NCBI RefSeq assembly: GCF_023015905.1
Contig: NZ_JALKBD010000009.1
Span: 1-64,000, forward strand
Direction: 5' to 3'
Source: Arenibacter sp. F20364
Lineage (GTDB): Bacteria > Bacteroidota > Bacteroidia > Flavobacteriales > Flavobacteriaceae
DNA length: 64,000 bases
A model generated the notes under the pieces. That model worked only from the letters and a program-made list of their open reading frames with translations. It was not told the DNA's origin and did not search any database. The position numbers and the translations under genes were made by a program. Positions 1 through 9,248 of the stretch are shown piece after piece. Position 1 is the stretch's first letter; every line of letters begins with the position of its first letter.

Positions 1-150
1 CCCCCCCTACCGGTAGGCAGGGGCCGAAGCCGCACCACCGAAGCAGGACAAGGGATACGGCAGAGCACACGGCCCGACCTAGGAGAGGGAAGGCCCACAA
101 TGGACTCCCTACCCTACATTGTGTATACTCTAAATAAAGGATTTACAATC
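1..150. other. G+C-rich non-coding segment
   Basis: The first ~115 bases are much richer in G and C than the rest of the window and carry no convincing gene. They include the palindrome CTACCGGTAG and an inverted repeat CACAATG/CATTGTG (96-102 and 117-123) just beyond the stop of the DUF4294 gene. The hairpin has no U-run, so it is not a clear terminator. Parts (aggggccga, ggccgc) resemble the GC-rich core of the dispersed repeat near 2.1 kb, so this may be the edge of another copy. Left unassigned. Confidence 0.4.
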
Positions 151-837
151 TTATTCCCTGGACCTGTTCTGGTCCTTCCAGATATTGGTGAGCGTGGCGT
201 AATCGTATTCCAACACGGAAGCCTGTCTTTCCAAACTAAAATCCGCAAAAGCCCGCTGTAGAATATCCTCTATCAGGTAATCCTCGTGCACCATATCGGG
301 ATGGTATTCTTCCTTAATACTTATACTGAACATTTTGGCCGTAGTATTGTACCAGAATGCACGCCAGCCACTTCGCAACTCTTTTACAAGATCGAAAGCA
401 GTAATTCCTGTTTGCCTGTAAATCAATTTTACCAAAATCTGCCCTTCCGTACGCGTTAATTTTTTTAATTCCTCGGAAAATTCGTCCTCAATAAATTTTT
501 GAACCTTGCGCGTAAACCTTCTTTTGTGGGAATTCTTTTTTATATGTTCCAAACTGTCGTTCAGTTCCACCAACCTTTCGGCCGCCAATTTGGCATAAGG
601 ATAGACCTTCATAGTTTTTCTCCTTAAAATATAATACCTTAATTTATCATTATAAGAGGAGAATTTAAGCCTGCCAAATACATATACTTCATTTAAGGCT
701 ATAGAACTCTGAAGAACAGAGTCGCCCTCCATTATTATATATTGTTGGGCCAAGGAATCCAAGGTCTCTTCCGCAACCTGCCCTATCCCAACAAAACCCA
801 TCACACCAAAAAGTATTACCAAAAATCTTTTTCCCAT
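151..837 (-). CDS. DUF4294 family secreted protein
   Basis: A 228-residue protein of the flavobacterial DUF4294 type, function unknown. From the ATG chosen here it starts with a signal peptide (MGKRFLVILFGVMGFVGIG), so export to the periplasm or envelope is expected. The reading frame extends 15 codons upstream to a TTG, but those codons spoil the signal peptide, so the internal ATG is preferred. The middle is rich in basic residues and alpha-helical (KRRFTRKVQKFIEDEF), followed by a conserved-looking GWRAFWYNTTAKMFSI segment. It is divergent from the M42 peptidase gene, sharing a ~100-bp promoter region. Family assignment is from memory of the family; no catalytic motif is visible. Confidence 0.75.
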   Translation of the reverse strand: MGKRFLVILFGVMGFVGIGQVAEETLDSLAQQYIIMEGDSVLQSSIALNEVYVFGRLKFSSYNDKLRYYILRRKTMKVYPYAKLAAERLVELNDSLEHIKKNSHKRRFTRKVQKFIEDEFSEELKKLTRTEGQILVKLIYRQTGITAFDLVKELRSGWRAFWYNTTAKMFSISIKEEYHPDMVHEDYLIEDILQRAFADFSLERQASVLEYDYATLTNIWKDQNRSRE

Positions 838-941
838 CGAACCATAAAATACAAAAGCCTTGCCAAAATTAACGATAAACAAAGAATGATATTATTAATT
901 AAAAGTGAATATTGTTAAGTTTGTATTCAAAATATACGTAA

Positions 942-2030
942 ATGAGCGCAAAAAAGATCCTTACCAAAAAATCTGTAGATTTTTTAGAGAAATATTTAAA
1001 CAATGCCTCCCCCACAGGTTACGAATGGGAAGGACAAAAATTATGGATGGAGTATCTAAAACCTTATGTAGATACTTTTATTACCGACACTTACGGAACT
1101 GCTGTAGGGGTCATAAACCCGGATGCCGAATATAAAGTTGTCATAGAAGGGCATTCCGATGAAATATCCTGGTACGTAAACTATATTACCGATAACGGTT
1201 TGATCTATGTGATCCGAAACGGAGGGAGTGATCACCAAATTGCCCCTTCAAAATGGGTGGACATCCACACTAAAAATGGAATTGTAAAAGGAATATTTGG
1301 ATGGCCGGCCATTCACACGAGGGACAGCTCCAAAGAAGAATCCCCCAAATTGGATAACATTTTTATAGACATAGGCGCCAAGGACAAGGCAGAGGTTGAA
1401 AAAATTGGAGTGCACGTAGGATGTGTTATTACCTATCCTGATACCTTCCAAATTCTGAACAAAGATAAATTTGTTTGTCGCGCTATCGACAACCGAGTGG
1501 GCGGGTTTATGATCGCTGAAGTAGCCAGACTACTGAAGGAGAATAAAAAGACGCTTCCGTTTGGACTTTATATTACCAATTCCGTACAGGAAGAAATTGG
1601 ACTAAAGGGAGCCGAAATGATCACCCAACGAATAAAGCCGAATGTTGCGATTATCACCGATGTTTGTCATGACACCACCACTCCTATGATCGAGAAAAAG
1701 AAACAAGGTCATACCGAAATCGGCGAAGGTCCAGTAATCTCTTATGCCCCTGCAGTACAAAACAAACTTAGGGAGCGAATTATTGAAACTGCGGAAGCTA
1801 GCAAGATTCCTTTTCAACGTATGGCCGCTTCAAGATATACCGGTACGGACACCGATGCCTTTGCCTATAGCAATGGCGGCGTAGCTTCTGCCCTAATTTC
1901 CCTCCCACTTAGATATATGCATACCACCGTGGAAACGGTTCATAAGGACGATGTTGAAAACGTAATTAGACTTATCTACGAAACCCTTCTTAATATTAAG
2001 GAAGGAGAAACTTTTAATTATTTTGATTAG
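942..2030 (+). CDS. M42 family metallopeptidase (aminopeptidase/endoglucanase-like)
   Basis: A 362-residue cytoplasmic di-metal aminopeptidase of the M42 family, which usually forms large tetrahedral assemblies and trims peptides from the N-terminus. Visible metal and catalytic positions are H71 and D73 (EGHSDEIS), bridging D183 (AIDNRVGG), the catalytic/metal pair E217-E218 (VQEEIG), D240 (IITDVCHDT) and H327 (YMHTTVE). The order and spacing fit the family and its usual length of ~350-360. There is no signal peptide. It is a single-gene unit with a strong terminator directly after the stop. Substrate specificity cannot be read from the sequence. Confidence 0.92.
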   Translation: MSAKKILTKKSVDFLEKYLNNASPTGYEWEGQKLWMEYLKPYVDTFITDTYGTAVGVINPDAEYKVVIEGHSDEISWYVNYITDNGLIYVIRNGGSDHQIAPSKWVDIHTKNGIVKGIFGWPAIHTRDSSKEESPKLDNIFIDIGAKDKAEVEKIGVHVGCVITYPDTFQILNKDKFVCRAIDNRVGGFMIAEVARLLKENKKTLPFGLYITNSVQEEIGLKGAEMITQRIKPNVAIITDVCHDTTTPMIEKKKQGHTEIGEGPVISYAPAVQNKLRERIIETAEASKIPFQRMAASRYTGTDTDAFAYSNGGVASALISLPLRYMHTTVETVHKDDVENVIRLIYETLLNIKEGETFNYFD

Positions 2031-2038
2031 TACCTACT

Positions 2039-2067
2039 AAATCCTCCCTTTGGGGAGGATTTTTTTA
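2039..2067 (+). terminator. Rho-independent terminator after the M42 peptidase
   Basis: AAATCCTCCC, loop TTTG, GGGAGGATTT followed by a run of T. It lies 9 bases after the stop codon. Confidence 0.9.
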
Positions 2068-2073
2068 TCTATG

Positions 2074-2207
2074 GTAAACTACCTCGGGGCAAGCCCGCCC
2101 GAACGGGTAGGGGCCGACAAAGGCAGGGCCGCAATGCATTGAAAGCAACCTTATTTTAGATTTCGAAACGAGCATCAGGGCATTAAAATCTCGATTATTG
2201 AGTAAAT
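2074..2207 (+). repeat. Dispersed intergenic repeat, copy 1
   Basis: This copy begins GTAAACTACcTCGGGg and ends AAATCTCGATtATtGAGTAAAT. The same two ends occur in the same order and orientation at 37779-37879, with a variable GC-rich core between. Here the core contains two small hairpins closed by AA (GGGC-AA-GCCC, CCCG-AA-CGGG). The right end is close to a perfect palindrome (CTCGATwATyGAG). It sits between the terminator of the M42 gene and the NUDIX gene and contains no gene. It could be a REP-like element or a remnant of a non-autonomous mobile element. Confidence 0.6.
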
Positions 2208-2228
2208 TAGTCAGCTAAACAATGTTAT

Positions 2229-2777
2229 ATGGATGAATTAATAGACGTACTGGATGCCGACGGGAATTACACAGGTAAATCCATCATGAAGTCGGAGGCG
2301 CACAGAAAGGGAATTTTTCACCCTAGCATACATGTTTGGTTATATACCAAAAACGGAGAAATACTTATTCAGCAACGCACCAAAAACAAAGATACCCATC
2401 CAGGACTCTGGGATGTTTCCGTAGCCGGACATATAGGTGCCGGTGAGGATGTAATTAATTCCGCCATTAGGGAAGTACAAGAAGAAATTGGACTTGCAAT
2501 CACAAGCAGTGAATTGCACAAAATTGGCGTATTTAAATACAGCTGCCAACACCATAAAGATCTATTGGACTGCGAATTCCACCACACATTTTTATGCGAA
2601 CTAAAAACACCCTTGGCCAAACTTAAAATGCAAGAAACCGAAGTGGCCGATCTTAACCTGATTTCAATTCCTGCCTTCAAAAAAAAACTGAATAGGAATA
2701 CACACTCCAAAAAGTATGTGCCCTATGATATGGAATACTATGACACCGTATTGAATGCCATACGAAAAAGACTATAA
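2229..2777 (+). CDS. NUDIX hydrolase (IPP-isomerase-like subgroup)
   Basis: A 182-residue NUDIX hydrolase, expected to cleave a nucleoside diphosphate linked to another group. The NUDIX box is perfect at residues 67-89 (GHIGAGE, then REVQEEIGL), with the metal-binding glutamates E85/E86. The surrounding HPSIHVWLYT and IQQRTKNKDTHPGLWDVS segments are typical of the YfcD / isopentenyl-diphosphate-isomerase-like branch, but the true isomerase cannot be claimed from this alone. Its stop overlaps that of the convergent hisS gene by 6 bases. Confidence 0.88.
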   Translation: MDELIDVLDADGNYTGKSIMKSEAHRKGIFHPSIHVWLYTKNGEILIQQRTKNKDTHPGLWDVSVAGHIGAGEDVINSAIREVQEEIGLAITSSELHKIGVFKYSCQHHKDLLDCEFHHTFLCELKTPLAKLKMQETEVADLNLISIPAFKKKLNRNTHSKKYVPYDMEYYDTVLNAIRKRL

Positions 2778-4148
2778 GCCTTTAAAAAACTCCTCCGGTT
2801 CATCCAGACTATAGGTATCCTGCCCCCCTTTAAGCATATCCTTGACCACGAAAGAATTGTTGGCCAACTCCTGCTCCCCTATCAACACCACATAAGGAAC
2901 ATTCCTATTATTGGCATATTTCATTTGTTTCTGCATCTTGGCACTGGACGGATAAAGATCACATTTTATCCCTGCCCCCCTTAATTGATTAACAAGCTTC
3001 AAAGAAGTTAATGCCTCCTTGTCCCCGAAATTAACACAGAGCACTTGTAAGGATTGGTCAATAGCTTCAGGGAATAATCCAAGTTCTTCCAACACCAGAT
3101 AGATCCGGTCCAAGCCAAAAGATATCCCTACACCACTTACATCCTTAAGACCAAAAATACCGGTAAGGTCATCGTAGCGACCCCCACCACCAATAGATCC
3201 CATACTTACCCCTTCCGGAGCAGCTACCTCAAATATGGCTCCTGTATAGTAATTAAGTCCCCTGGCCAAAGTAACATCTATCTTCAGGTTTGCAGATTGC
3301 AACCCCAGTTCCCCCAAGGTTTCAATAATAAACCTGAGCTCCCCTACTCCTTTGCTTCCCTCCTCGGAATCATTCAGTAGCCCACTTAATATAGAAAGTT
3401 GTTCCAGATTACTTCCTCTAAGTTCAAATAGAGGGGCCGCTTTTTCAATAGCAGCCTCGGAGATACCTTTTTCCCGCATTTCTTTGGAAACTCCATCAAT
3501 CCCTATTTTGTCCAGCTTATCCAAAGCTACCGTGAAATCGATCAATTTATCCCGTTCCCCGATTACCTCGGCAATCCCGGCCAATATCTTTCTGTTATTC
3601 AGTTTAATGGTTACTCCCTCCAACTTCAAATCCGTAAACACAGCATCGTACAACTGCACTAACTCCACTTCCTGCAATAACGAGTCTGAGCCTACCACAT
3701 CGGCATCGCACTGAAAAAATTCGCGGAAACGCCCTTTTTGGGGTCTATCGGCACGCCATACCGGTTGGATCTGATATCTTTTAAAAGGGAAGTCAATTTC
3801 ATTTTGATGCATTACCACATAACGGGCAAAGGGAACTGTTAGGTCATAACGCAGAGCCTTCTCAGAAATCTTTGAAGTTATAGCACTTGAATCCTTGGTG
3901 CTATATAAATCATCATTCACCTTATTTAAATAATCCCCAGAATTAAGGATTTTAAAGATCAGTCGATCTCCTTCATCGCCATATTTCCCCATTAAGGTTT
4001 CCGAATTCTCAAAAGAAGGGGTTTCAATAGGTTGAAAACCATAGGTTTGAAAATGCTTTTTTACCACATCGAATATATAATTCCGCTTATTGACTTCTGA
4101 AGGGGAAAAGTCCCTGGTCCCCTTAGGTATGGATGGTTTTTGTGCCAT
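2772..4148 (-). CDS. hisS: Histidine-tRNA ligase
   Basis: Charges tRNA-His with histidine in the cytoplasm. This is a 458-residue class II synthetase. Near the N-terminus is the family opening PKGTRDFSP. Motif 2 is around residues 130-150 (RFREFFQCDADV). The histidine-binding signature RGLNYYTGAIFE and motif 3-type GGGGRYDDL follow in the second half, then a C-terminal alpha/beta anticodon-binding domain. Length and order are as expected. The start ATG is followed by the usual MAQKPSIPKGTRD. The gene is convergent with the NUDIX gene. Confidence 0.97.
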   Translation of the reverse strand: MAQKPSIPKGTRDFSPSEVNKRNYIFDVVKKHFQTYGFQPIETPSFENSETLMGKYGDEGDRLIFKILNSGDYLNKVNDDLYSTKDSSAITSKISEKALRYDLTVPFARYVVMHQNEIDFPFKRYQIQPVWRADRPQKGRFREFFQCDADVVGSDSLLQEVELVQLYDAVFTDLKLEGVTIKLNNRKILAGIAEVIGERDKLIDFTVALDKLDKIGIDGVSKEMREKGISEAAIEKAAPLFELRGSNLEQLSILSGLLNDSEEGSKGVGELRFIIETLGELGLQSANLKIDVTLARGLNYYTGAIFEVAAPEGVSMGSIGGGGRYDDLTGIFGLKDVSGVGISFGLDRIYLVLEELGLFPEAIDQSLQVLCVNFGDKEALTSLKLVNQLRGAGIKCDLYPSSAKMQKQMKYANNRNVPYVVLIGEQELANNSFVVKDMLKGGQDTYSLDEPEEFFKGL

Positions 4149-4212
4149 TGTATATAAATCTGGTGTAAATATAGTGGATTGTGGAATTTTGCCCGTGCCG
4201 GAACAACTAAAA

Positions 4213-4683
4213 TTAACCTATTAAATCATCGAACCATTTATATAGCTCCCCTTTTGTAATTACAGCTCCTTGTTTTATTAAATCGAATTTGTCCAAATTT
4301 TTATCCTCCGAATAGGCTTTGGAGGCCGTTAGGTATTCCACAAAATCTGATTGGTAATTTTTCCTGAACCAGGAAAACCCTTCTTTGGTACTTAGGTCTA
4401 TATCGGGATTCATCACCTTTACGGAGATCAATTTCATTTCCTTTTCCAGTAAATGAAAAAAATGCATGTGCTGGGCAGATATATTTTCCAGAAACTGCAC
4501 CTTGGACAATACACCTTCCCAAATTAAGTCGCTAAAAACATCCAGTTCCTCCTCTGCTACTTCCGGTTTCTCCTTTTTCAACTTCTCCCATTCATCCCCC
4601 GTGATGGATTGAGTAGCCAAGAAATTTATGAATTCTTGGTGCAACTCCTCCAACTGCTGCCTTGTTAATCTTGTGTATTTCAT
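4213..4683 (-). CDS. DUF6495 family protein
   Basis: A 156-residue acidic, mainly alpha-helical cytoplasmic protein that matches my recollection of the flavobacterial DUF6495 family; function unknown. The start chosen gives MKYTRLTRQQLEELHQEF, which looks like the conserved N-terminus; the frame runs ten codons further upstream, but that extension reads like leader. There is no signal peptide or membrane segment. It is separated from the upstream TonB receptor gene by a terminator, so it probably has its own promoter. Conserved-looking parts are the N-terminal HEEFxxF-like helix and a C-terminal KGELYKWFDDLIG. Confidence 0.7.
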   Translation of the reverse strand: MKYTRLTRQQLEELHQEFINFLATQSITGDEWEKLKKEKPEVAEEELDVFSDLIWEGVLSKVQFLENISAQHMHFFHLLEKEMKLISVKVMNPDIDLSTKEGFSWFRKNYQSDFVEYLTASKAYSEDKNLDKFDLIKQGAVITKGELYKWFDDLIG

Positions 4684-4763
4684 TTTTTTATAAATCATTA
4701 GCTCTTTTAACAATCACAGTTTTGACCATGACCCTTGATTTCGCTTTAAGGAAGTGCAAAAAT

Positions 4764-4795
4764 AAAAAGGCTGTGGGAATTGCACAGCCTTTTAA
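4764..4795 (-). terminator. Terminator of the TonB receptor gene
   Basis: On the minus strand: AAAAGGCTGTG, short loop, CACAGCCTTTTTATTTT. It lies ~20 bases beyond the receptor stop codon. Confidence 0.88.
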
Positions 4796-4814
4796 AAATT
4801 AAATTAAGATTAAT

Positions 4815-7800
4815 TTAAAATATATAGCGCAGGCCAAATTGCGCTTGCCATCTGGACAACAAACCAGTATCATAACCATAAGTTTTTGTAACATTGGGAT
4901 CAAAAGTATAGGTAGGTATATTTGTATTGGGATCAACACTTACCCCAATTGGACTAATATTATTAGGTTGCTGGATTAAACCCCAATCCGAGCTTATCAT
5001 GTTCCCAATATTAAGAACATCTATACTAAACTGAATGGTGTTGGTTTTATCACCTGCCACCTTAAAATTATAATCCTGAAGTAATTTCATATCCCACCTA
5101 CCTCTCCATGGTGCCTTTGCACCATAACGCTCCATATATTCCCCCCTATGTTCCTTCAAATAATTGTCTTGCTGAATGTAGGCCTCAAAGGCTTCCGACT
5201 GCCCAGCTCCGGAAAACTGCATTTGCGCCAATTCAGCGTTGGTAGGGATATACAAGAGATCATTGTTTTGAAAGGAGCTATCATTGTTAATATTACCGGC
5301 ATAGGTATAATTGTACCTTCCGCCCTGGGCGTATTCAAAAAAAGTGGAAATGGTGGTAGCCCAGGTATCACCTCCATACTTAAATTGCTTGGACAGCACC
5401 CCTATAAACCGATGCGTATCACCATATTTGGAATAGGCAAGAACGTCGTTGTTGGCATTTCCTAAATTTGGATTAAAATCGAAAGCATCACCAGTAATCT
5501 CCGCCTCAATGGAGTTTACATCCTTGGCATTTAAATAACTATATGCCAAACTGGTATAGATTCCGTTGGAAAAAGTTTTCTGTCCCTTGAAGGCAATGTT
5601 CCAAATTCTCCCTTTGTCCGAATTTGTGAACACATAGGCATTGTTGCCCTTATCCACTGCGGTATAAACAGGTCTATTGTCCCCCGGGGCATTCAAAGTT
5701 GCTGACGGATTCCGCATTCCCCAATTTTGCACATGTGCCGCATTAATATCTTTGGTATAGGAAACATCCACAGTTCCAATAATCCCATTTTCAAACCTTT
5801 TGTCCAGCCCTAAATTGGTTCTCCATACCTGTGGAAATTTAAAATCGGGGTCAACCAACTGAAAAAATCCATCATCTGCTCCGCTGACCTGATTACCAAT
5901 CCATACAAACGGCAATCTCCCGGTAAACACACCTGTACCTCCACGTACTTGAGTAGCACTTTCCCCATCTAGCTCCCAGTTAAATCCCAATCGAGGGGAA
6001 ATAAGCCAATCATTGGTCGGCATTTTCGTAGAATTAAGAAACACCTCTTCTCCCTTATTGGGGTTAAAATAGGATATGGAATTGTCCCTGGTAGCACCAT
6101 TTTCGGTATCGATAAACTTCTGAATCAATTCACCGGTATTAAAGTACAAGGGCTTATCGAATCTTATTCCATAGGTCAATTTAAAATTATTGGTAGTATT
6201 CCATTCATCCTGTAGGTAAAATGCCAATTGGCCTACATTGAGTTCGGATAATTTCCAGCCCCCATCATTCCCAGTCCCTGCAGCATTACTTGAATTAAAA
6301 GCATTCTGAGTGGCACTTAAGTACTGATCAACCACCCCACCAGGTTGTGCATTATCCAAAAATTCCTGTACATTAGGGTAAGGGCCAAACAAACCGTAGT
6401 AAGGAAATATCCCAAAATTAAAAGACTCGTAATTGGTTAGGTTGAAGGAGTTCTTGAACATAAATTTTTCAAACGAAAATCCAACGGTATAGGTGTGATT
6501 ACCCTTAAAAAAACTGAGGTTGTTGGTCAATTGGAATACTTTCTGATCCAACCTGTTGTTTATTGAAAAAGGCTCGTGTCCAGCTATAATATAATTGGAT
6601 CCATTGCCATCCTGAATGGTTATAACCGGCGCAGGTGAAGAAAATGGATTTCTAAAATCATCAAAGTATGAGTAGCCCAATTGCAATTTATTAATGGCTT
6701 CCTCAGATAATGTGGAGTTTAACTCCAATTGAAAAGACTGCAAGCGATTATTTATTTCATAACCGGAATTTTCAAACTGCAGGGTCGCAAAATTAGGGCC
6801 TCTGGAGGTTATTGCCGTGGGGTGTGCCGGTTTTTCTTTGGAGGCATCCAGGAAATTATAGATTAAAGCCAGACGATTATTATCATTAACGTTCCAATCC
6901 AACTTAAAGATACCTTTGGTAGATTTGGCTCCAAAAGTGAAGCCTTCATAACTTCCCGTATCATATCCCAAGGCAGACAAGGCAGATTGAACGGCCATTA
7001 GGTCGCTTTCCAAAACCCGTGATTCGTTAATGGCTCCTGAGCCGGAATTGGGAATCCATCCATTGGTACCCAAATCATCCCTTTCATCTTGTTCAAAATT
7101 AACAAAAAAGAACAGTTTGTTTTTTACAATTGGCCCTCCTAAACTAAATCCATATTGATTCTGCTTTAAGGCCGGTTTCACAACATCCTCTCCTTTGACC
7201 TTGCTACCAGTAAGATCCTCATTCCTATAAAAGCCATATGCCGTTCCATGAAATTCATTGGTACCGCTTTTGGTTACAGCATTAACGGATGCACCCGTAA
7301 AGCCAGATTGGGTAACATCATAAGGCGCAGTAGAAACCTGAATTTGATCTATGGCATCCAAAGAAATGGGCTGTGCATCCGTTTGTCCACCTGGAGTAGG
7401 TGCATCTAGGCCAAAAGGGTTATTGAATATTGCCCCATCCAACGAAAAATTATTGTATTGATCATTACGGCCACCGAATGAATTTCCACTGGCCGTTGGC
7501 TCCAAACGGGTAAAATCCGCGGCAGATCTGGAAATCGTGGGAAGTCTTGTCAGCTCCCTCTTACCAACGCTAGTCTCGGCCCCCGTCCTATCACTCCCAA
7601 AGGTACCGGTACCGCGATCGGAAACCACAATTACCTCATCCAGAGCTTGATTGTCGGACACCAATCTAGCCTCTATATTCTGGGTTTTTCCCAAGGTTAA
7701 AAAAATGTCGTTATCCGTTTGACTTTTAAAGCCGATGTAGGATATAGTAACCTCATAAGGCCCTCCTACCCTTAAATTAAGGAGGTTAAACCTTCCGTCC

Positions 7801-7982
7801 TCATTGGTTATGGCTCCATACTTGGTACCTGTAGGTGTATGTATGGCCACAACGTTGGCCCCTAACAAAGGAATATCTTGATCATCTATGACAATCCCCC
7901 TGATATTGGAGGTAGTTACCTGTGCTGTAAGCATGAGCCCATAGCAAAAAATCGCCAAAGCCAGAAATAATTTAGTTTTCAT
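4815..7982 (-). CDS. Oar-like TonB-dependent outer-membrane receptor
   Basis: A 1055-residue outer-membrane protein. It has a signal peptide (LFLALAIFCYGLMLTAQ), then a carboxypeptidase-regulatory-like domain at about residues 25-110 (IRGIVIDDQDIPLLGANV), then a plug domain at about 130-245, and a long beta-barrel ending in the typical C-terminal aromatic residue (LRYIF). This OmpA-related/Oar layout is used in Bacteroidota to import large ligands such as peptides or oligosaccharides; it is not a SusC because no SusD partner follows. The gene is transcribed alone, between two terminators. The ligand cannot be deduced. Confidence 0.9.
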   Translation of the reverse strand: MKTKLFLALAIFCYGLMLTAQVTTSNIRGIVIDDQDIPLLGANVVAIHTPTGTKYGAITNEDGRFNLLNLRVGGPYEVTISYIGFKSQTDNDIFLTLGKTQNIEARLVSDNQALDEVIVVSDRGTGTFGSDRTGAETSVGKRELTRLPTISRSAADFTRLEPTASGNSFGGRNDQYNNFSLDGAIFNNPFGLDAPTPGGQTDAQPISLDAIDQIQVSTAPYDVTQSGFTGASVNAVTKSGTNEFHGTAYGFYRNEDLTGSKVKGEDVVKPALKQNQYGFSLGGPIVKNKLFFFVNFEQDERDDLGTNGWIPNSGSGAINESRVLESDLMAVQSALSALGYDTGSYEGFTFGAKSTKGIFKLDWNVNDNNRLALIYNFLDASKEKPAHPTAITSRGPNFATLQFENSGYEINNRLQSFQLELNSTLSEEAINKLQLGYSYFDDFRNPFSSPAPVITIQDGNGSNYIIAGHEPFSINNRLDQKVFQLTNNLSFFKGNHTYTVGFSFEKFMFKNSFNLTNYESFNFGIFPYYGLFGPYPNVQEFLDNAQPGGVVDQYLSATQNAFNSSNAAGTGNDGGWKLSELNVGQLAFYLQDEWNTTNNFKLTYGIRFDKPLYFNTGELIQKFIDTENGATRDNSISYFNPNKGEEVFLNSTKMPTNDWLISPRLGFNWELDGESATQVRGGTGVFTGRLPFVWIGNQVSGADDGFFQLVDPDFKFPQVWRTNLGLDKRFENGIIGTVDVSYTKDINAAHVQNWGMRNPSATLNAPGDNRPVYTAVDKGNNAYVFTNSDKGRIWNIAFKGQKTFSNGIYTSLAYSYLNAKDVNSIEAEITGDAFDFNPNLGNANNDVLAYSKYGDTHRFIGVLSKQFKYGGDTWATTISTFFEYAQGGRYNYTYAGNINNDSSFQNNDLLYIPTNAELAQMQFSGAGQSEAFEAYIQQDNYLKEHRGEYMERYGAKAPWRGRWDMKLLQDYNFKVAGDKTNTIQFSIDVLNIGNMISSDWGLIQQPNNISPIGVSVDPNTNIPTYTFDPNVTKTYGYDTGLLSRWQAQFGLRYIF

Positions 7983-8034
7983 GTTATTTGAGTTTTTGGG
8001 TTAATGTTTATAGTAGTCCTTATAAAAATAACAC

Positions 8035-8063
8035 AAAAAAAGGCCACATTTCTGTGGCCTTTC
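8035..8063 (-). terminator. Terminator of the rpsF-rpsR-rplI operon
   Basis: On the minus strand: AAAGGCCACAG, loop AAAT, GTGGCCTTTTTTT, a near-perfect hairpin and U-run just after rplI. Confidence 0.93.
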
Positions 8064-8084
8064 AAATAACTTATTCAAAAAATA

Positions 8085-8540
8085 TTAACCCTTAGCTTCT
8101 GCAACTACTTCAAATGGGAAATCGACTACCACATCTCTGTGCAATCTTATTTGAGCATTGTAAGGACCTGTCCTTTTAACAGCTCCACCCTGAATGGAGA
8201 TATATCTTCTATCCAAAGAGTGCCCAGCTTTTTCCAAAGCATCCGCCAAATCTATATTGGTAATAGATCCGAACAATTTGTCACCAGCACCCGCTTTGGC
8301 AGCTATCTTGATTTCCAATTGCTTAATAGCTTCAGCTGTTTTATTGGCAGCGTCAACAATTTTCTTCTCTTTATGAGCTCTTTGTCTTAAATTTTCAGCC
8401 AATACTTTTTTGGCCGAAGGTGTAGCTAAAGAGGCCAATCCCCTTGGGATTAGGTAATTTCTACCAAAACCATTCTTTACGTTCACCAAATCATCTTTAA
8501 AACCTAAGTTTTGTACGTCTTCCTTTAATATAAGTTCCAT
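8085..8540 (-). CDS. rplI: 50S ribosomal protein L9
   Basis: A 151-residue large-subunit protein that binds 23S rRNA and bridges it with a long helix. The N-terminal domain starts MELILKEDVQNLGFKDD and has the hallmark GFGRNYLIPRGLA. A central long charged helix and a C-terminal domain (KLFGSITNIDLADAL) follow, giving the usual length of ~150. It is the last gene of the rpsF-rpsR-rplI operon, with a strong terminator after it. Confidence 0.98.
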   Translation of the reverse strand: MELILKEDVQNLGFKDDLVNVKNGFGRNYLIPRGLASLATPSAKKVLAENLRQRAHKEKKIVDAANKTAEAIKQLEIKIAAKAGAGDKLFGSITNIDLADALEKAGHSLDRRYISIQGGAVKRTGPYNAQIRLHRDVVVDFPFEVVAEAKG

Positions 8541-8553
8541 CGTCCGTTTCTTT

Positions 8554-8850
8554 TTATTTTAATAAATCGCCAACATAAGGCATTAAAGCTAAATGACGTG
8601 CTCTTTTTACGGCAACAGCCACTTTTCGTTGATATTTCAACGAAGTACCGGTAAGTCTTCTCGGTAGCAATTTACCTTGCTCATTTACCAATTTAATTAA
8701 GAAATCAGGATCCTTATAATCTACATATTTAATACCTGATTTTTTGAAACGACAATACTTCTTTTGAGTGTTGGTTTCTATATTAAGAGGAGTAAGATAT
8801 CTGATCTCTCCGTCTTTTTTTCCTTTAGCTTGTTGTTCTATTGATGCCAT
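8554..8850 (-). CDS. rpsR: 30S ribosomal protein S18
   Basis: A 98-residue small-subunit protein that pairs with S6 on the platform of the 30S subunit. The diagnostic core is [17 protein letters not shown], then [19 protein letters not shown] and a basic C-terminus ([13 protein letters not shown]). It has an N-terminal extension rich in Q, K and E, as commonly seen in Bacteroidota. It is the middle gene of the operon, 13 bases before rplI. Confidence 0.98.
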   Translation of the reverse strand: MASIEQQAKGKKDGEIRYLTPLNIETNTQKKYCRFKKSGIKYVDYKDPDFLIKLVNEQGKLLPRRLTGTSLKYQRKVAVAVKRARHLALMPYVGDLLK

Positions 8851-8855
8851 AATCC

Positions 8856-9194
8856 TTACGCTTTAGCTTTTAACTTTGTTCTTCTTCTTTCTGCCCATGA
8901 TACGGCATGCTTGTCTAATTTTACGGTTAGAAAACGCATAATTCGTTCGTCCCTTCTGAATTCCAATTCATAAGGGGCAATGACGTCGCCTTCAGCTGTA
9001 AACTCGAACAAATGGTAAAAACCACTTTTCTTGTGTTGGATCGGATAGGCCAATTTCTTTAGCCCCCAGTTTTCTTTGGCTACCATTTTGGCACCTTTGT
9101 TAATTAAGAAATCCTCGAATTTCTTAACTGTTTCCTCTATCTGAGTGTCAGATAGAACGGGATTTAAAATGAAAACAGTTTCGTAATTGTTCAT
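8856..9194 (-). CDS. rpsF: 30S ribosomal protein S6
   Basis: A 112-residue protein with the S6 signature [13 protein letters not shown] and [20 protein letters not shown]. It forms a heterodimer with S18, the next gene, only 5 bases away. There is no ssb or priB gene inserted between them, unlike in some other phyla. The promoter described at 9218-9248 lies just upstream. Confidence 0.98.
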   Translation of the reverse strand: MNNYETVFILNPVLSDTQIEETVKKFEDFLINKGAKMVAKENWGLKKLAYPIQHKKSGFYHLFEFTAEGDVIAPYELEFRRDERIMRFLTVKLDKHAVSWAERRRTKLKAKA

Positions 9195-9217
9195 ATGTTT
9201 AAAATTTTTTAAGTCTG

Positions 9218-9248
9218 CAAAAGTAATTATTTTTTGTTCATATCACAA
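9218..9248 (-). promoter_or_regulatory. Predicted promoter of rpsF-rpsR-rplI
   Basis: On the minus strand there is TTG, a 20-base spacer, then TACTTTTG, a perfect match to the Bacteroidota -7 element TAnnTTTG. The predicted transcript would start ~10-20 bases before the rpsF ATG. Confidence 0.75.

Noticed and set aside
5148-5465. Plus-strand frames inside the TonB receptor gene
   Set aside because: Antisense shadow of a long, well-supported coding frame; no start signal or motif.
4815-7982. SusC-type polysaccharide uptake locus
   Set aside because: No SusD-like lipoprotein or glycosidase lies beside the receptor, which stands alone between terminators.
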